The notes under the pieces: model-generated
Databases searched by the model: none
What the model saw: only the letters and a program-made list of their open reading frames with translations
Told to the model about the DNA's origin: nothing
Origin: Candidatus Omnitrophota bacterium
Lineage (GTDB): Bacteria; Omnitrophota; Gorgyraeia; Duberdicusellales; 4484-171
Direction: 5' to 3'
Length of the DNA: 34,720 bases
NCBI GenBank assembly: GCA_023135855.1
Contig: JAGLSH010000002.1
Coordinates: 1 to 34,720 of the forward strand
Shown here: positions 1 through 9,063 of the stretch, one piece after another
Position numbering within the stretch: position 1 is the first letter of the stretch
How the letters are laid out: the number at the start of each line of letters is the position of its first letter
Made by a program: the position numbers and the translations under genes

Positions 1-713
1 GAGATTTAATTTTTCCTCATCATGAGAATGAATGTGCTCAAGCTGAAAGCTTAACTGGTAAGGTTTTTGCTAATTATTGGATGCACCATGGCCTTTTAAC
101 TATCAATAGTCAAAAGATGGCTAAATCCTCGGGGAATTTTATTACTATTCAAGATGCGGTAGAAAAGTATTCTGCAGATATTTTAAAGATATTTTACTTG
201 CAAGCCCATTATTCTAGTTCAGTAGATTTTTCTGATGAAAGAATGGAGGAAGCGAAAAAGGCTTATGAGAGGATTCAGATATTTATGAATCGAATAGATT
301 CAATAAAGAAGACTAAAACAGAAAAAGATGTTCCAGGACTATCAACACAATTTAGAGATAAATTTACTGAAGCTATGGATGATGATTTTAATATGCCAAA
401 GGGTTTAGCAGTTTTATTTGACATAATTAATGCCAGTAATAAGATTTTGGATAGTGAGGATGGCGTAGAAGATAAATTGGCAGGGATTAATGATTTGGCT
501 GGTGATATTCTAGATATCTTTGGTATTGCTCTTGAATCTGCAAAAACTGCTACTGTATCGAAAAAAGATATTGAGAAGTTAATAAAGATGCGGGATGAAT
601 ATAAGCAGCAGAAGAAATACAAAAAAGCTGATGATATAAGAAAGCAATTGGAAGTTCAGGGAATAATTTTAGAGGATACAAAAGACGGTACCACCTATAG
701 GAGTAAGCTGTGA
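1..713 (+). CDS. cysS: Cysteinyl-tRNA synthetase, C-terminal part (5' end outside window)
   Basis: Charges tRNA-Cys with cysteine in the cytoplasm (class I aminoacyl-tRNA synthetase). The open frame runs in from the left edge; the first complete codon is at position 3 and about 236 residues are visible. The entering sequence reads DLIFPHHENE, which carries the His and Glu that are zinc ligands in the family, followed by YWMHHG. The KMSKS loop is present as KMAKS (positions 114-128), followed by SSGNF. The rest is the DALR-type helical anticodon-binding region and a basic C-terminus. The true start lies upstream of the window; the in-frame ATG at 81 is internal. The stop overlaps the tmk start by 4 bases (GTGA), so the two are probably co-translated. 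Confidence 0.96.
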   Translation, partial: DLIFPHHENECAQAESLTGKVFANYWMHHGLLTINSQKMAKSSGNFITIQDAVEKYSADILKIFYLQAHYSSSVDFSDERMEEAKKAYERIQIFMNRIDSIKKTKTEKDVPGLSTQFRDKFTEAMDDDFNMPKGLAVLFDIINASNKILDSEDGVEDKLAGINDLAGDILDIFGIALESAKTATVSKKDIEKLIKMRDEYKQQKKYKKADDIRKQLEVQGIILEDTKDGTTYRSKL

Positions 714-1321
714 AAAAAAAAAGCTTCTTTATTTCTATTGAAGGGTTAGAAGGCAGCGGAAAGAGTAGTGTGATTAAATTTATTGAAAAGCTCTTGCGAA
801 AGAAAAAAGTTTCTTTTAAAGTATATCGGGAGCCAGGTTCAACTAAGATTGGCGAGAAGATAAGAGAAATTCTTCTTGATAATAAGAACAAAAAATTATC
901 TCCTCATACTGAGCTATTACTTTATCTTGCAGCTCGTACTCAACTTATTGAAGAAAAGTTAGAAAGAGATTTCAAGAAGTTTGATTTTATTATTTGTGAT
1001 CGTTTTTTTGATTCAACCCTTGCTTATCAAGGGTTTGCTTTAGGTTTAGGTAAGATTGTTGAAGAGTCAGTTAAAATGTTTTCATTAGGAGTAATCCCTA
1101 ACCTAACTTTAGTTCTTGATGTACTGCCAAAATTAGGTTTATCTAGACTAAAGAGTAAAGATCGTATTGAATCAAGGGCATTGAGCTTTCATAACCGATT
1201 GCGTAATGGGTACTTAGCGTTAGCAAAAAAATATCCTCGCCGGATAAAGATGATTGATGCAACTGATTCTTTACCTAAAATTTATCAGCGTGTTCAAAAG
1301 CAACTAGAGAAAGTACTTTGA
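710..1321 (+). CDS. tmk: Thymidylate kinase
   Basis: Phosphorylates dTMP to dTDP, an essential step of dTTP synthesis. 203 residues, normal for the family. Visible: P-loop EGLEGSGKSS near the N-terminus, the YREPGSTKIGEKIRE substrate segment, the CDRFFDSTLAYQG motif (DRY-type, here DRF) and the LID-like stretch RIESRALSFHNRLRNGY. The start is GTG at 710, overlapping the cysS stop; no other start fits so close to the P-loop. The stop overlaps the next gene by 4 bases (TTGA). The order tmk-holB-ricT is also seen in Firmicutes, which supports the three assignments together. Confidence 0.96.
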   Translation: MKKKSFFISIEGLEGSGKSSVIKFIEKLLRKKKVSFKVYREPGSTKIGEKIREILLDNKNKKLSPHTELLLYLAARTQLIEEKLERDFKKFDFIICDRFFDSTLAYQGFALGLGKIVEESVKMFSLGVIPNLTLVLDVLPKLGLSRLKSKDRIESRALSFHNRLRNGYLALAKKYPRRIKMIDATDSLPKIYQRVQKQLEKVL

Positions 1322-2091
1322 GAGAAGATATTCTAAATTATTTTAAAATTCTAGAGAAGAGAGAGCTTCTTGGCACATCATACCTTTTTGTTGGTGAAGA
1401 TGAAGGGACGGTTGTAGATGTTGTTAAGTTAATTAGCTGTAATGAAGAACTAAGTTTCTGTGGTCAGTGTTGGGATTGTAAGAGAATAGAAGACGGTAAC
1501 CATCCTGATCTTCATGTGATTTTACCTGAAGGCTTATCAATAAAAATTGATTCGATAAGAGAAGGTATACGTTTTTTCTCTCTAAAAAGCTTTAGGTTAA
1601 AAAAGAAGATTTTGATTATAAAGGATGCTCAAACCCTTACTCCAGCTGCGGCTAATGCATTTTTAAAAACTCTTGAGGAGCCGCCTAAGAATTCTTTTAT
1701 AGCGATTTCAACTTCTAAGTTAGAGGGCTTATTACCAACGATAATTTCACGTTGTCGAAAGATTTTTCTTCCCTTTAAGGAAAAAGAGGTCGACAGAAGT
1801 TTAGAGGATAGTGTTTTTAGCTTTTTAAAAGGTCAGGATTTACGGTTTGCTGACCGAAAGAAGTTTTCTTCTTTTCTTTGGGCCTTGATTATGGTCTTTC
1901 GAGATGGTTTAATCTCAAAAAGCGGGTGGATAAATAATCAGTTGCCTCAAGGCGGGGAACGTGAGATAATCTTAAACTCGTATGAAATAGAAGAAATAGA
2001 TAGCATTTTAAAGGATATTTTAAAGATTTACGAGGTAGCAAAGAGTATTAATATGAATTTAGCCCTTAATTTAATTCGTTTAAAACTATAA
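1318..2091 (+). CDS. holB: DNA polymerase III delta' subunit (HolB-like)
   Basis: Stator subunit of the clamp loader that places the beta clamp on DNA. 257 residues. A zinc module is visible as Cys41, Cys48, Cys51 and Cys54 (CX6CX2CX2C), followed by the family segment ANAFLKTLEEPP (about 112-123) and the SRC motif at 144-146. There is no Walker A GKT where ATP-binding DnaX proteins have one, as expected for delta'. The start is TTG at 1318, overlapping the tmk stop; a weak start in a translationally coupled pair. The C-terminal third is divergent. A short DnaX-like protein is the alternative, but the missing P-loop argues against it. Confidence 0.9.
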   Translation: MREDILNYFKILEKRELLGTSYLFVGEDEGTVVDVVKLISCNEELSFCGQCWDCKRIEDGNHPDLHVILPEGLSIKIDSIREGIRFFSLKSFRLKKKILIIKDAQTLTPAAANAFLKTLEEPPKNSFIAISTSKLEGLLPTIISRCRKIFLPFKEKEVDRSLEDSVFSFLKGQDLRFADRKKFSSFLWALIMVFRDGLISKSGWINNQLPQGGEREIILNSYEIEEIDSILKDILKIYEVAKSINMNLALNLIRLKL

Positions 2092-2094
2092 ACT

Positions 2095-2889
2095 ATGAGA
2101 GTTGCTTTAGTCAGATTAAGAGAATCCGGCCAACCAATGGTCTATCAAGTTGGTGAGGATATAACTGCAGGAGACTATGTGCTTGTTGAAGCTGATCGCG
2201 GTGTTGATTATGGTGAGGTAGCCGAGATTAAGGATACACACTCTTGCTCTAAGATGGAGGCCAAAGAAAAAACCATTAAAAACATAATTCGCAAATTATC
2301 TCCCGAAGATTTGAAAAAGATAAAAAATAATGAGAAAGAAGCTAAAGATGCTATGCGCTTATGTTCCCGTAAGGTTCGCGAGTATAAGTTAGCTATGAAG
2401 TTAGTTGATAGCGAGTATTCATTCGATAAGAAGAAAATAATATTTTATTTTACTTCTGAAGGAAGAGTAGATTTTCGAGAGTTAGTTAAAGAATTAGCTA
2501 AAATATTTAAGATTCGTATTGAGATGCGTCAAATTGGTGTTCGAGATGAAGCTCGCCTTTTTGGCGGGGTTGGGTCTTGTGGACAAAAGTTGTGTTGTAT
2601 GAGGTTTTTAAAGAATTTTGAGCCAGTAAGCATGAAAATGGCTAAGGCTCAAAAATTACCTTTAAGTTCGGGAAAGATTTCAGGTATTTGTGGTCGCCTG
2701 ATGTGTTGTCTTTTTTATGAATATAAAAATTACCGCGATCTATCTAAAGGCTTACCTAAAGAAGGTCAAACTATTGAGACTGTTCAAGGTAAGGGTAAGG
2801 TTATCTCAATAAATGTTTTGAAAAGACTTGCTTATGTTGAGTTGGAAGACGGTAGGATAGAAAAAGTTTTCTTTAAAGACAATGAGTAA
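2095..2889 (+). CDS. ricT: PSP1-domain protein RicT (YaaT)
   Basis: Member of the PSP1/RicT family. In Bacillus it forms the Fe-S-containing Y-complex (RicAFT) that modulates RNase Y-dependent mRNA maturation, competence and sporulation; the role here is inferred from the family. 264 residues. The diagnostic core is present: DEARLFGGVGSCGQKLCC, then VSMKMAKAQ, then KISGICGRLMCCLFYE. Cysteines 162, 167, 168, 199, 204 and 205 are the conserved set. ATG start 3 bases after holB. It overlaps metG by 8 bases (ATGAGTAA). RicA and RicF partners are not in this window. Confidence 0.93.
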   Translation: MRVALVRLRESGQPMVYQVGEDITAGDYVLVEADRGVDYGEVAEIKDTHSCSKMEAKEKTIKNIIRKLSPEDLKKIKNNEKEAKDAMRLCSRKVREYKLAMKLVDSEYSFDKKKIIFYFTSEGRVDFRELVKELAKIFKIRIEMRQIGVRDEARLFGGVGSCGQKLCCMRFLKNFEPVSMKMAKAQKLPLSSGKISGICGRLMCCLFYEYKNYRDLSKGLPKEGQTIETVQGKGKVISINVLKRLAYVELEDGRIEKVFFKDNE

Positions 2890-4432
2890 GTTTTATCTCA
2901 CAACCCCACTTTATTATGTAAATGCTAATCCTCATATTGGCCACGCCTATACTAATATTATAGCTGATAGCATGGCTCGCTATAAACGAGCTAAGAACAA
3001 GGAAGCTTTTTTCCTTACCGGTACTGATGAACATGGCGAGAAGATAAAACAAGCTGCGGTAGCTAATAATTGTGAAGCTAAAGCTTTTGTTAATAAAGGA
3101 GCTGAGAATTTTAAAAAATTATGGACCAAATTAGATATTTCTTATGATTCTTTTATTCGTACTACTGACGATTGTCATATTAAAGTGGTTAGCGAAGTTA
3201 TAAGTACTTTGAAGGAGAAAGGAGATATTTATAAAGATAAGTATAAAGCTTTTTATTGTGTTCCTTGTGAATCTTTTTGGACTGGGCCACAGGTAAAAGA
3301 AGCAGATGGTTGTCCGGAATGTAAAAGGAAGGTAGAAGAAATTGAAGAGGAAAATTATTTTTTTAAGCTATCGAAGTATGAACAATGGCTAAAAGATTTC
3401 TTAAAGGCTAATCCTTCTTTTGTCATGCCTAAGATACGCTACAATGAAGTATTAGGTTTTTTAAATAATAATTCCTTAGAGGATCTTTGTATATCACGAC
3501 CCAAGAAAAGAGTGTCTTGGGGGATAGACTTTCCTCTGGATGATAATTATGTAGTTTATGTTTGGTTTGATGCTTTGATTAATTATATCAGCGGAGTAGG
3601 TTATTCTTTAAATAATGATAATTTTAAAAAACTATGGCCAGCAGATATTCATTTTATTGGCAAGGATATTCTAAGGCATCATACTATATTTTGGCCAATA
3701 ATGCTAAAAGCTTTAGATATTGAACCACCAAAAAGAGTATTCGCCCATGGTTGGTGGAAAAAAGATGAAAAAAAGATCTCGAAATCCAGAGGGAATATCG
3801 TTAATCCTTTAGAACTGATTAAAAATTTAAGCTTATCTTTAGCGGGTAATGAAGACGCAGCTGTAAATGGGTTTCGTTATTTTCTTCTTAGAGAAGTTCC
3901 GGTTGGCTTAGACGGAAGTTTTTCTTGGGATGCTTTAGTAAATAGAATTAACTCTGACTTAGCTAATGATTTAGGTAATTTAGTTTTTAGAACTTTGAAT
4001 ATGGTTGAGAAGTATTTAGGGTCAGAGGTTTCTTCACAGACAACCCCGCCAAAAGAGTTTGAGGGTTGTTTAGATAATTTAGCCAATAATTATACTACTC
4101 ATATGGATGGAGTTGAGTTTTCTCTAGCCTTAGAGGAGGTGTTCGCCTTTATTCGAGTAATCAATAAGTATATTGAGGATACTAAACCTTGGGTTTTATG
4201 GAAGGAGAAAAAGATAAAAGAAATAGGAGAGTTTCTTTATCAGCTTTGCGAAGGAATTCGAATAGTTGCTTTGTATCTTTATCCAATTATGCCTAAAGCT
4301 TCAGAGTCAATATATAGACAGTTAGGAGTAGAGAATAAGTCTTTTTCTTTAGCTGAAAGTTCTTGGGGTAAGGTTTTAAGTTTTTTAATAAATAAAGAAG
4401 CACCTCTTTTCCCGCGTATAGATGTTGATTGA
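2882..4432 (+). CDS. metG: Methionyl-tRNA synthetase
   Basis: Charges both initiator and elongator tRNA-Met. 516 residues. The class I signature is HIGH at residues 18-21 and the KMSKS loop appears as KISKS at 298-302. A zinc knuckle with Cys126, Cys129, Cys144 and Cys147 is present in the connective-peptide region. The C-terminus ends after the helical anticodon-binding domain; the EMAPII-like tRNA-binding extension of longer MetRS forms is absent. The ATG at 2882 overlaps the ricT stop. The 3' end overlaps tatD by 11 bases. metG-tatD adjacency is common in bacteria. Confidence 0.97.
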   Translation: MSKFYLTTPLYYVNANPHIGHAYTNIIADSMARYKRAKNKEAFFLTGTDEHGEKIKQAAVANNCEAKAFVNKGAENFKKLWTKLDISYDSFIRTTDDCHIKVVSEVISTLKEKGDIYKDKYKAFYCVPCESFWTGPQVKEADGCPECKRKVEEIEEENYFFKLSKYEQWLKDFLKANPSFVMPKIRYNEVLGFLNNNSLEDLCISRPKKRVSWGIDFPLDDNYVVYVWFDALINYISGVGYSLNNDNFKKLWPADIHFIGKDILRHHTIFWPIMLKALDIEPPKRVFAHGWWKKDEKKISKSRGNIVNPLELIKNLSLSLAGNEDAAVNGFRYFLLREVPVGLDGSFSWDALVNRINSDLANDLGNLVFRTLNMVEKYLGSEVSSQTTPPKEFEGCLDNLANNYTTHMDGVEFSLALEEVFAFIRVINKYIEDTKPWVLWKEKKIKEIGEFLYQLCEGIRIVALYLYPIMPKASESIYRQLGVENKSFSLAESSWGKVLSFLINKEAPLFPRIDVD

Positions 4433-5177
4433 TTCGCATTGCCACCTTAATTCACTTTCTAAGCTTACCAGAGAGGACGTAATATCGTCTTCTAAGGGTA
4501 AATGTCGTTTTATAGACTCTAGTATTGATTTAAATAGCTCTAAAGTTTCTTTAGAGACCTCAAGCCAAAATGATTTTGTTTATAGTGCTTTGGGATTTCA
4601 TCCTTTCTCAGGAAAGAGTTTTTCCCAAGAGGTAGTTAGAGAATATGAGAAGCTTCTCAATCAGAATAAAAAAATAGTAGCTATTGGAGAAATTGGTTTA
4701 GATTATAAAGCTGACTCCTCAGTTGAAATGCAAGAAGATATCTTATCGACTTTTATAAAACTAGCAAAGAATAGAGATCTGCCAATAATGATACATAATC
4801 GCTGGCAGGATGGTAAAATTTTAGATATTTTAGATAATTTTTATTCAAATTATGAAAGAATAGTATTCCATTGCTTTTCATCTGGACCAGATTTTTTAGC
4901 TAAGATCATTGAAAGAAAAGGATTTGTATCTTTTTCTCTTAACATTTTAAGAAAAAAGGAAGAAATTACTCAGTCTTTAGCAAATTGTCCAAGGAGCAAT
5001 TTACTCCTTGAGACTGATTCTCCTTATATGAGATTAAGTGGTAAGCCTTCTACACCTTTAGATATTAATAAGACTTATAAGGTAGCAGCTGAGATTAAGG
5101 GGATTAGTGAAGAGGAATTAGAAGAGGCAGTTTCTTTAAATGCGGAGAAGCTATTTCCTGAGATTTTTAGAGGATAA
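4422..5177 (+). CDS. tatD: TatD-family metal-dependent hydrolase/DNase
   Basis: TIM-barrel metallohydrolase; family members have 3'-5' DNase or D-aminoacyl-tRNA deacylase activity, and the physiological substrate here is unknown. 251 residues. Metal ligands are visible: DSHCHL (His6, His8), Glu90 in GEIGLDY, His125 in MIHNR, His150 in FHCFSS and Asp199 in ETDSPY. The ATG lies inside the last codons of metG (11-base overlap), so translation is likely coupled. The start fits because DSHCHL normally begins within the first ten residues. Confidence 0.93.
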   Translation: MLIDSHCHLNSLSKLTREDVISSSKGKCRFIDSSIDLNSSKVSLETSSQNDFVYSALGFHPFSGKSFSQEVVREYEKLLNQNKKIVAIGEIGLDYKADSSVEMQEDILSTFIKLAKNRDLPIMIHNRWQDGKILDILDNFYSNYERIVFHCFSSGPDFLAKIIERKGFVSFSLNILRKKEEITQSLANCPRSNLLLETDSPYMRLSGKPSTPLDINKTYKVAAEIKGISEEELEEAVSLNAEKLFPEIFRG

Positions 5178-5179
5178 AT

Positions 5180-6217
5180 ATGCGAGCAATAAAGTTTAAA
5201 AACAAACAATTATTTTATATTGATCAAACTAAACTACCCTTGAAAGAAGTTTGGAAAGAGTGCAAGGGGTTAGATAGTGGCTATAAAGCCATAAAAGAAT
5301 TACAAGTAAGAGGAGCGCCTTTAATTGGAGTTTTTGCAGCTTATTGTGTTTATATACATTTTAAAAATAAATCTTTAGCTATAAATAAATTTTTAAGTGA
5401 ATTTAGGAGAACTACAAAGCGCCTTAAGTCTTGTCGCCCGACAGCAGTTAATTTAGCTTGGGCCTTAGAAAAGGTAGAACAAGTTGTATTGAGTAACAAT
5501 AATAAGGGTAAGAGCGGTGAGCAATTAAAAGAGATAATTTTAAAGGAAGCTAAAACAATTAATCAAGAGGATGTTAAGCTTTGCGAGAATATGGCGAAAT
5601 ATGGAGTTAGACTTATAAAGAAAGGTGATAATATTCTAACCCATTGTAATGCAGGATTTTTGGCTACTTCTGGAGATGGGACAGCTATAAGTGTCATATA
5701 TAAGGCTTATGAACGTTACAAGGATATAAGAGTTTATAGCGATGAAACAAGGCCATTGTTACAGGGTTCACGGCTGAGTGCTTGGGAGCTAACTAAAAGA
5801 GGAGTTCCAACAACTGTTATTTGTGATAGTATGGCAGCGACTTTAATGGAGCAGGGAAAAATCGATAAGATTATTGTTGGGGCCGATAGAATCGCCGCTA
5901 ATGGAGATGCTGCCAATAAGATTGGTACCTATGGTCTAGCAATATTAGCTAATTATTATAAAATTCCTTTTTACATAGTGGCACCATTTAGTACATTTGA
6001 TTTGAGTTTGAAGAGTGGCAAGTTTATTCCGATTGAAGAAAGAAAAAAAGATGAAGTGAGAAAATTAGTTAACAGAATAGAAGTTGCTCCTAGAGGAGTA
6101 AAAGTTTATAATCCGGCCTTTGATGTAACTCCTAATAAGCTAATTACCGCTATAATTAGTGATAAGGGGGTAATCAATCCACCGTTTAAGAAGAGTATAA
6201 AGAAAATTTTAAAGTAA
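5180..6217 (+). CDS. mtnA: S-methyl-5-thioribose-1-phosphate isomerase
   Basis: Converts 5-methylthioribose-1-phosphate to the ribulose form in methionine salvage; related enzymes act on 5-deoxyribose-1-phosphate. 345 residues, normal. Motifs: QVRGAPLIG, THCNAGFLATSGDGTA with the catalytic Cys156, YSDETRPLLQGSRLSAWEL, and VGADRIAANGDAANKIGTY with the catalytic Asp236. NPAFDVTP near the C-terminus is typical and separates it from eIF2B subunits. It starts 2 bases after tatD. No other mtn genes are near, so whether it serves full salvage or by-product disposal cannot be told from this window. Confidence 0.94.
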   Translation: MRAIKFKNKQLFYIDQTKLPLKEVWKECKGLDSGYKAIKELQVRGAPLIGVFAAYCVYIHFKNKSLAINKFLSEFRRTTKRLKSCRPTAVNLAWALEKVEQVVLSNNNKGKSGEQLKEIILKEAKTINQEDVKLCENMAKYGVRLIKKGDNILTHCNAGFLATSGDGTAISVIYKAYERYKDIRVYSDETRPLLQGSRLSAWELTKRGVPTTVICDSMAATLMEQGKIDKIIVGADRIAANGDAANKIGTYGLAILANYYKIPFYIVAPFSTFDLSLKSGKFIPIEERKKDEVRKLVNRIEVAPRGVKVYNPAFDVTPNKLITAIISDKGVINPPFKKSIKKILK

Positions 6218-6219
6218 CT

Positions 6220-6705
6220 ATGGAAATTATTGTAAAGTCACCAAAAGAGTGTTCCAAAGAGGAAATAAATGAATTTATAAAATTGGTTAGCGAAGGTGGT
6301 GAAGTAGACATAAGGGGGCTAGAGGAGAGAGTCCAAAGAGCAAGGAATCTTTTTTTTCTTAAAAATCCGCATCTTGTAGCGATTAGCGCAATTAAACGTT
6401 TTTATCAGCAATATAAAAATAGTATTTTTGAAAAAGCTGGCTGTAGCGATATTGCAAATGATTACAAGTTCGAAATGGGTTGGATGTATACAAAACCAAT
6501 ATCGCGAAGAAAAGGGTTTAGTCGAGATTTGCTTGAAGTCATGTTGAACCAACTTAAAGGTATAAGTTGCTATACAATAGTAGGTTCTGAGAATCACATT
6601 ATGCAGCATATGCTAGAAAGTCATGGTTTTAATAAAGTTGGCAAGGAGTACTCTAGCAGTAATAATATTAGTAATAAAATAAATCTTTATATAAAACCGA
6701 ATTAA
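6220..6705 (+). CDS. GNAT-like N-acetyltransferase, substrate unknown
   Basis: 161 residues, starting 2 bases after mtnA. I do not recognise a specific family. The fold looks like a GNAT acetyltransferase: a helical N-terminus, RRKGFS at 96-101 in the place of the acetyl-CoA-binding R/QxxGxG/A motif A, and then a strand with a closing helix (CYTIVGSENH followed by MLESHGFNKVG), the usual end of motif B. The last residue of motif A is Ser rather than Gly or Ala. Substrate unknown. Its place between mtnA and a small cupin suggests an accessory enzyme in the same transcript, but that is position only. Confidence 0.6.
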   Translation: MEIIVKSPKECSKEEINEFIKLVSEGGEVDIRGLEERVQRARNLFFLKNPHLVAISAIKRFYQQYKNSIFEKAGCSDIANDYKFEMGWMYTKPISRRKGFSRDLLEVMLNQLKGISCYTIVGSENHIMQHMLESHGFNKVGKEYSSSNNISNKINLYIKPN

Positions 6706-6723
6706 ATAAAATAAAAGAGAATT

Positions 6724-7041
6724 ATGGGAGAAGAAGTAAAATCGGAAAATCTAAATAATTTAGTAAATTATCAAGATGCCTCAGTTGTAAGTAGAACTTT
6801 AATTAAGAAAGAAACCGGAACTGTAACTTTATTTGCTTTTAGTAAGAGCCAAGCTTTAAGTGAGCATACTGCTCCCTTTGACGCTATGGTTCATGTTCTT
6901 GAAGGTAAGTCAGAAATTACAATTTCCGGTAAGCCGCAGACCGTAGAAGCTGGTGAGATAATTATTTTGCCGGCAAATAAGCCTCATGCTTTGCGGGCCA
7001 TAGAGAATTTCAAGATGTTACTAATAATGATTCGTTCTTAA
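6724..7041 (+). CDS. Small single-domain cupin protein
   Basis: 105 residues forming one beta-barrel cupin domain. Motif 1 region: SEHTAPFDAMVHVLEG with His48, His56 and Glu60; the second His of the classical HxH is replaced (HTA). Motif 2: AGEIIILPANKPHAL with His88. Many bacteria carry near-identical small cupins of unknown function that start with a short polar N-terminus, as here. Probably metal-binding; enzymatic role not established. The ATG at 6724 has only a weak GA-rich ribosome-binding site. Likely in the same transcript as mtnA and thiL. Confidence 0.82.
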   Translation: MGEEVKSENLNNLVNYQDASVVSRTLIKKETGTVTLFAFSKSQALSEHTAPFDAMVHVLEGKSEITISGKPQTVEAGEIIILPANKPHALRAIENFKMLLIMIRS

Positions 7042-7057
7042 GTGAATAAGATTATCA

Positions 7058-7912
7058 ATGAATGAATTAGCTTGGATAGATTATTTAAGAGGGAAGGTAA
7101 AACCAGCTAAAGATTTGTTAGTCGGGATTGGTGATGATTGTGCTGTGATTAAGGCTGGAAATCAAAAATTGCTTCTAAAAAGTGATTTATTCATTGATCA
7201 GGTTCACTTTAGCCGAGGAAAAATAAGTTTTGAGAATATAGGTAAGAGAGCTGTAGCCAGAGTTTTGTCTGACTTTGCAGCTTGTGGAGGAAAGCCTAAA
7301 TTTATTGGAGTGTCTTTAGGCGCGCCTAAGGGCTTAGGTGAAAAATATTTAAAGCAAATATTAAATGGTATTTTAAAATCATCTAAACAATATAAGTTTT
7401 CATTAGTTGGTGGAGATACTTCAAATTCAAAGCAGTTGATTTTAGATGTTTGGGGAGTAGGCAGTTGTAAGAAACCTATTCTTAGGTCTGGCGCTAAAAT
7501 AGGAGATTATATTTTTATAACTTCTAAATTAGGTCAGAGACCTTTTAATCAACCTTTTACCCCAAGATTAGAAGAATCCCAATATCTAGTTAAGGGTTTT
7601 AAAGTCAATTCAATGATAGACATTAGTGATGGTTTTATTCTTGATTTATATCGGATATTAAAATTAAGTAAAAAAGGTGCTATTTTAGATAAGAAGAGTA
7701 TTCCTACTACTAAAGGAGCAGGAGATTTTTATCGTGGTGAAGATTATGAGCTTATTTTTACTATTGACAGAGGAGAGACAGAGAAAAATATTAATTGTCT
7801 AAAGAAGAAATTTCATTGCGTTGGTAAAGTTTCCTCTGTGGCTGCAGGCTATAAATTTAGAGATAATAATAAAATATCTAAGATAGAAGTCAAGGGATAT
7901 ACCCATTCATAA
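7058..7912 (+). CDS. thiL: Thiamine-monophosphate kinase
   Basis: Phosphorylates thiamine monophosphate to thiamine pyrophosphate. PurM/ThiL fold: GIGDDCAV (23-30), SDLFIDQVHF (42-51), LSDFAACGGKP (70-80), VGGDTS (117-122), IDISDG (187-192) and GEDYEL (227-232) are all in the expected order. At 284 residues it is shorter than the usual 310-330; the region between DISDG and GEDYEL is compact. It is followed at 7 bases by tsaE and tsaB; thiL next to tsaE/tsaB is a recurrent bacterial arrangement. No other thi genes are present. Confidence 0.92.
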   Translation: MNELAWIDYLRGKVKPAKDLLVGIGDDCAVIKAGNQKLLLKSDLFIDQVHFSRGKISFENIGKRAVARVLSDFAACGGKPKFIGVSLGAPKGLGEKYLKQILNGILKSSKQYKFSLVGGDTSNSKQLILDVWGVGSCKKPILRSGAKIGDYIFITSKLGQRPFNQPFTPRLEESQYLVKGFKVNSMIDISDGFILDLYRILKLSKKGAILDKKSIPTTKGAGDFYRGEDYELIFTIDRGETEKNINCLKKKFHCVGKVSSVAAGYKFRDNNKISKIEVKGYTHS

Positions 7913-7919
7913 GAGTTAT

Positions 7920-8390
7920 ATGTTAAAAATAAAAAGTATCTCAGCTAAACAAACTATTAATTTCGGTAAGCTATTTTCTAAGGCCTTAGGAGGCGGAGAT
8001 GTAATCATATTAGAAGGGGCTTTAGGTGGAGGGAAGACTACTTTTACTAAAGGCGTATTAGCCGGCCTAGGTTATAAAAAAAGAGTCTTAAGCCCCTCGT
8101 TTACCTTGCTTAGGCAATATGATTTGAAGAATTTATCGATTCATCATCTTGACTTATATCGTCTAGAGTCTACTGATATGTTTGACTTAGCTATCGATGA
8201 TTTTCTTTATTCGAAAGATATAATAACTTTTGTTGAATGGGGGAATAAGATCAGTAGTGAATTAGATAAATATATAAGAATAGAATTTATATTCTCTGGT
8301 GAAAATATCCGTAATATGAAATTTTCTATTAAAGGATATCCAAAGAGTAAATTAATAACTTTAGAAAAAATTTATAAAAAATATGTCTAA
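7920..8390 (+). CDS. tsaE: tRNA t6A biosynthesis ATPase TsaE
   Basis: ATPase of the TsaBDE complex, which makes N6-threonylcarbamoyladenosine at position 37 of ANN-decoding tRNAs. 156 residues. Walker A GALGGGKT at 33-40, then SPSFTLLRQYD, the family HHLDLYRLES segment and FVEWGNK. All are standard for TsaE. It overlaps tsaB by 8 bases, so the two partners are translationally coupled. TsaD and TsaC are outside the window. Confidence 0.95.
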   Translation: MLKIKSISAKQTINFGKLFSKALGGGDVIILEGALGGGKTTFTKGVLAGLGYKKRVLSPSFTLLRQYDLKNLSIHHLDLYRLESTDMFDLAIDDFLYSKDIITFVEWGNKISSELDKYIRIEFIFSGENIRNMKFSIKGYPKSKLITLEKIYKKYV

Positions 8391-9063
8391 AAAAGTAAAT
8401 TATTTAGCAGTTGATGCCACTAGTGCTAATTTTTCTCTTTACATAAAGTACGATAAGGATAAAGAGATTAATATAAATCGCAAGTTGAAGTTTGGCGCTT
8501 CTCAACTTATTAATTATATTGATAAGAGTTTTAGAGGAGCAAAAATAGATTTATCAGACATTGATGTTCTTGTAATTGGTTCCGGACCAGGTTCATTCAC
8601 TGGTTTGAGAATATCCTTTAGCGTTATTAAGGCTTTTATGATCGCTAAGAGAAAACCAGTAATTATGGTTCCCTCATTTTATTCTTGCGCTTACCCCCTA
8701 AGAAGTAAATCTATTGATTTAGCTGTTATCTCTGATGCTAGGCGGGGTTTAATTTATCTCAGTTGTTTTAGGACTAAGGATGGGGATTTAATAAAACAAG
8801 GCAAGGAGAAGCTAGCTAGATTAGATCAGCTTATCGGAATTGATAAGAAGTATCTTTTAATTACTTATGATTCTCATTTAAGAGATAAGATTTTAAGTTT
8901 AAATCCTAGGTTAAATATTTACTCTAAGGATGTTTTTCCTAAGGCAAAATATCTTATGCCTTTGGCAGAATTGTATTATAATAAGAGTAAGTTTACATCT
9001 ATTGATAAACTTAAGCCGTTGTATTTGCATCCTAAAACTTGTCAAATAAGAGGAAAGTTGTAA
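8383..9063 (+). CDS. tsaB: tRNA t6A biosynthesis protein TsaB
   Basis: ASKHA-fold partner of TsaD in t6A synthesis. 226 residues. N-terminal LAVDATSANFSL and the hallmark VIGSGPGSFTGLR (64-76) identify it. There is no RimI acetyltransferase fused or following, unlike many operons. The stop codon (9061-9063) lies at the very edge of the left repeat that flanks the next gene, so the following element begins exactly where tsaB ends. Confidence 0.94.
   Translation: MSKKVNYLAVDATSANFSLYIKYDKDKEININRKLKFGASQLINYIDKSFRGAKIDLSDIDVLVIGSGPGSFTGLRISFSVIKAFMIAKRKPVIMVPSFYSCAYPLRSKSIDLAVISDARRGLIYLSCFRTKDGDLIKQGKEKLARLDQLIGIDKKYLLITYDSHLRDKILSLNPRLNIYSKDVFPKAKYLMPLAELYYNKSKFTSIDKLKPLYLHPKTCQIRGKL

Noticed and set aside
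7316..7329. Perfect 14-bp palindrome TTAGGCGCGCCTAA in thiL
   Set aside because: It encodes part of the native ThiL sequence (SLGAPKG) and has no inserted residues, so chance is the simplest explanation.
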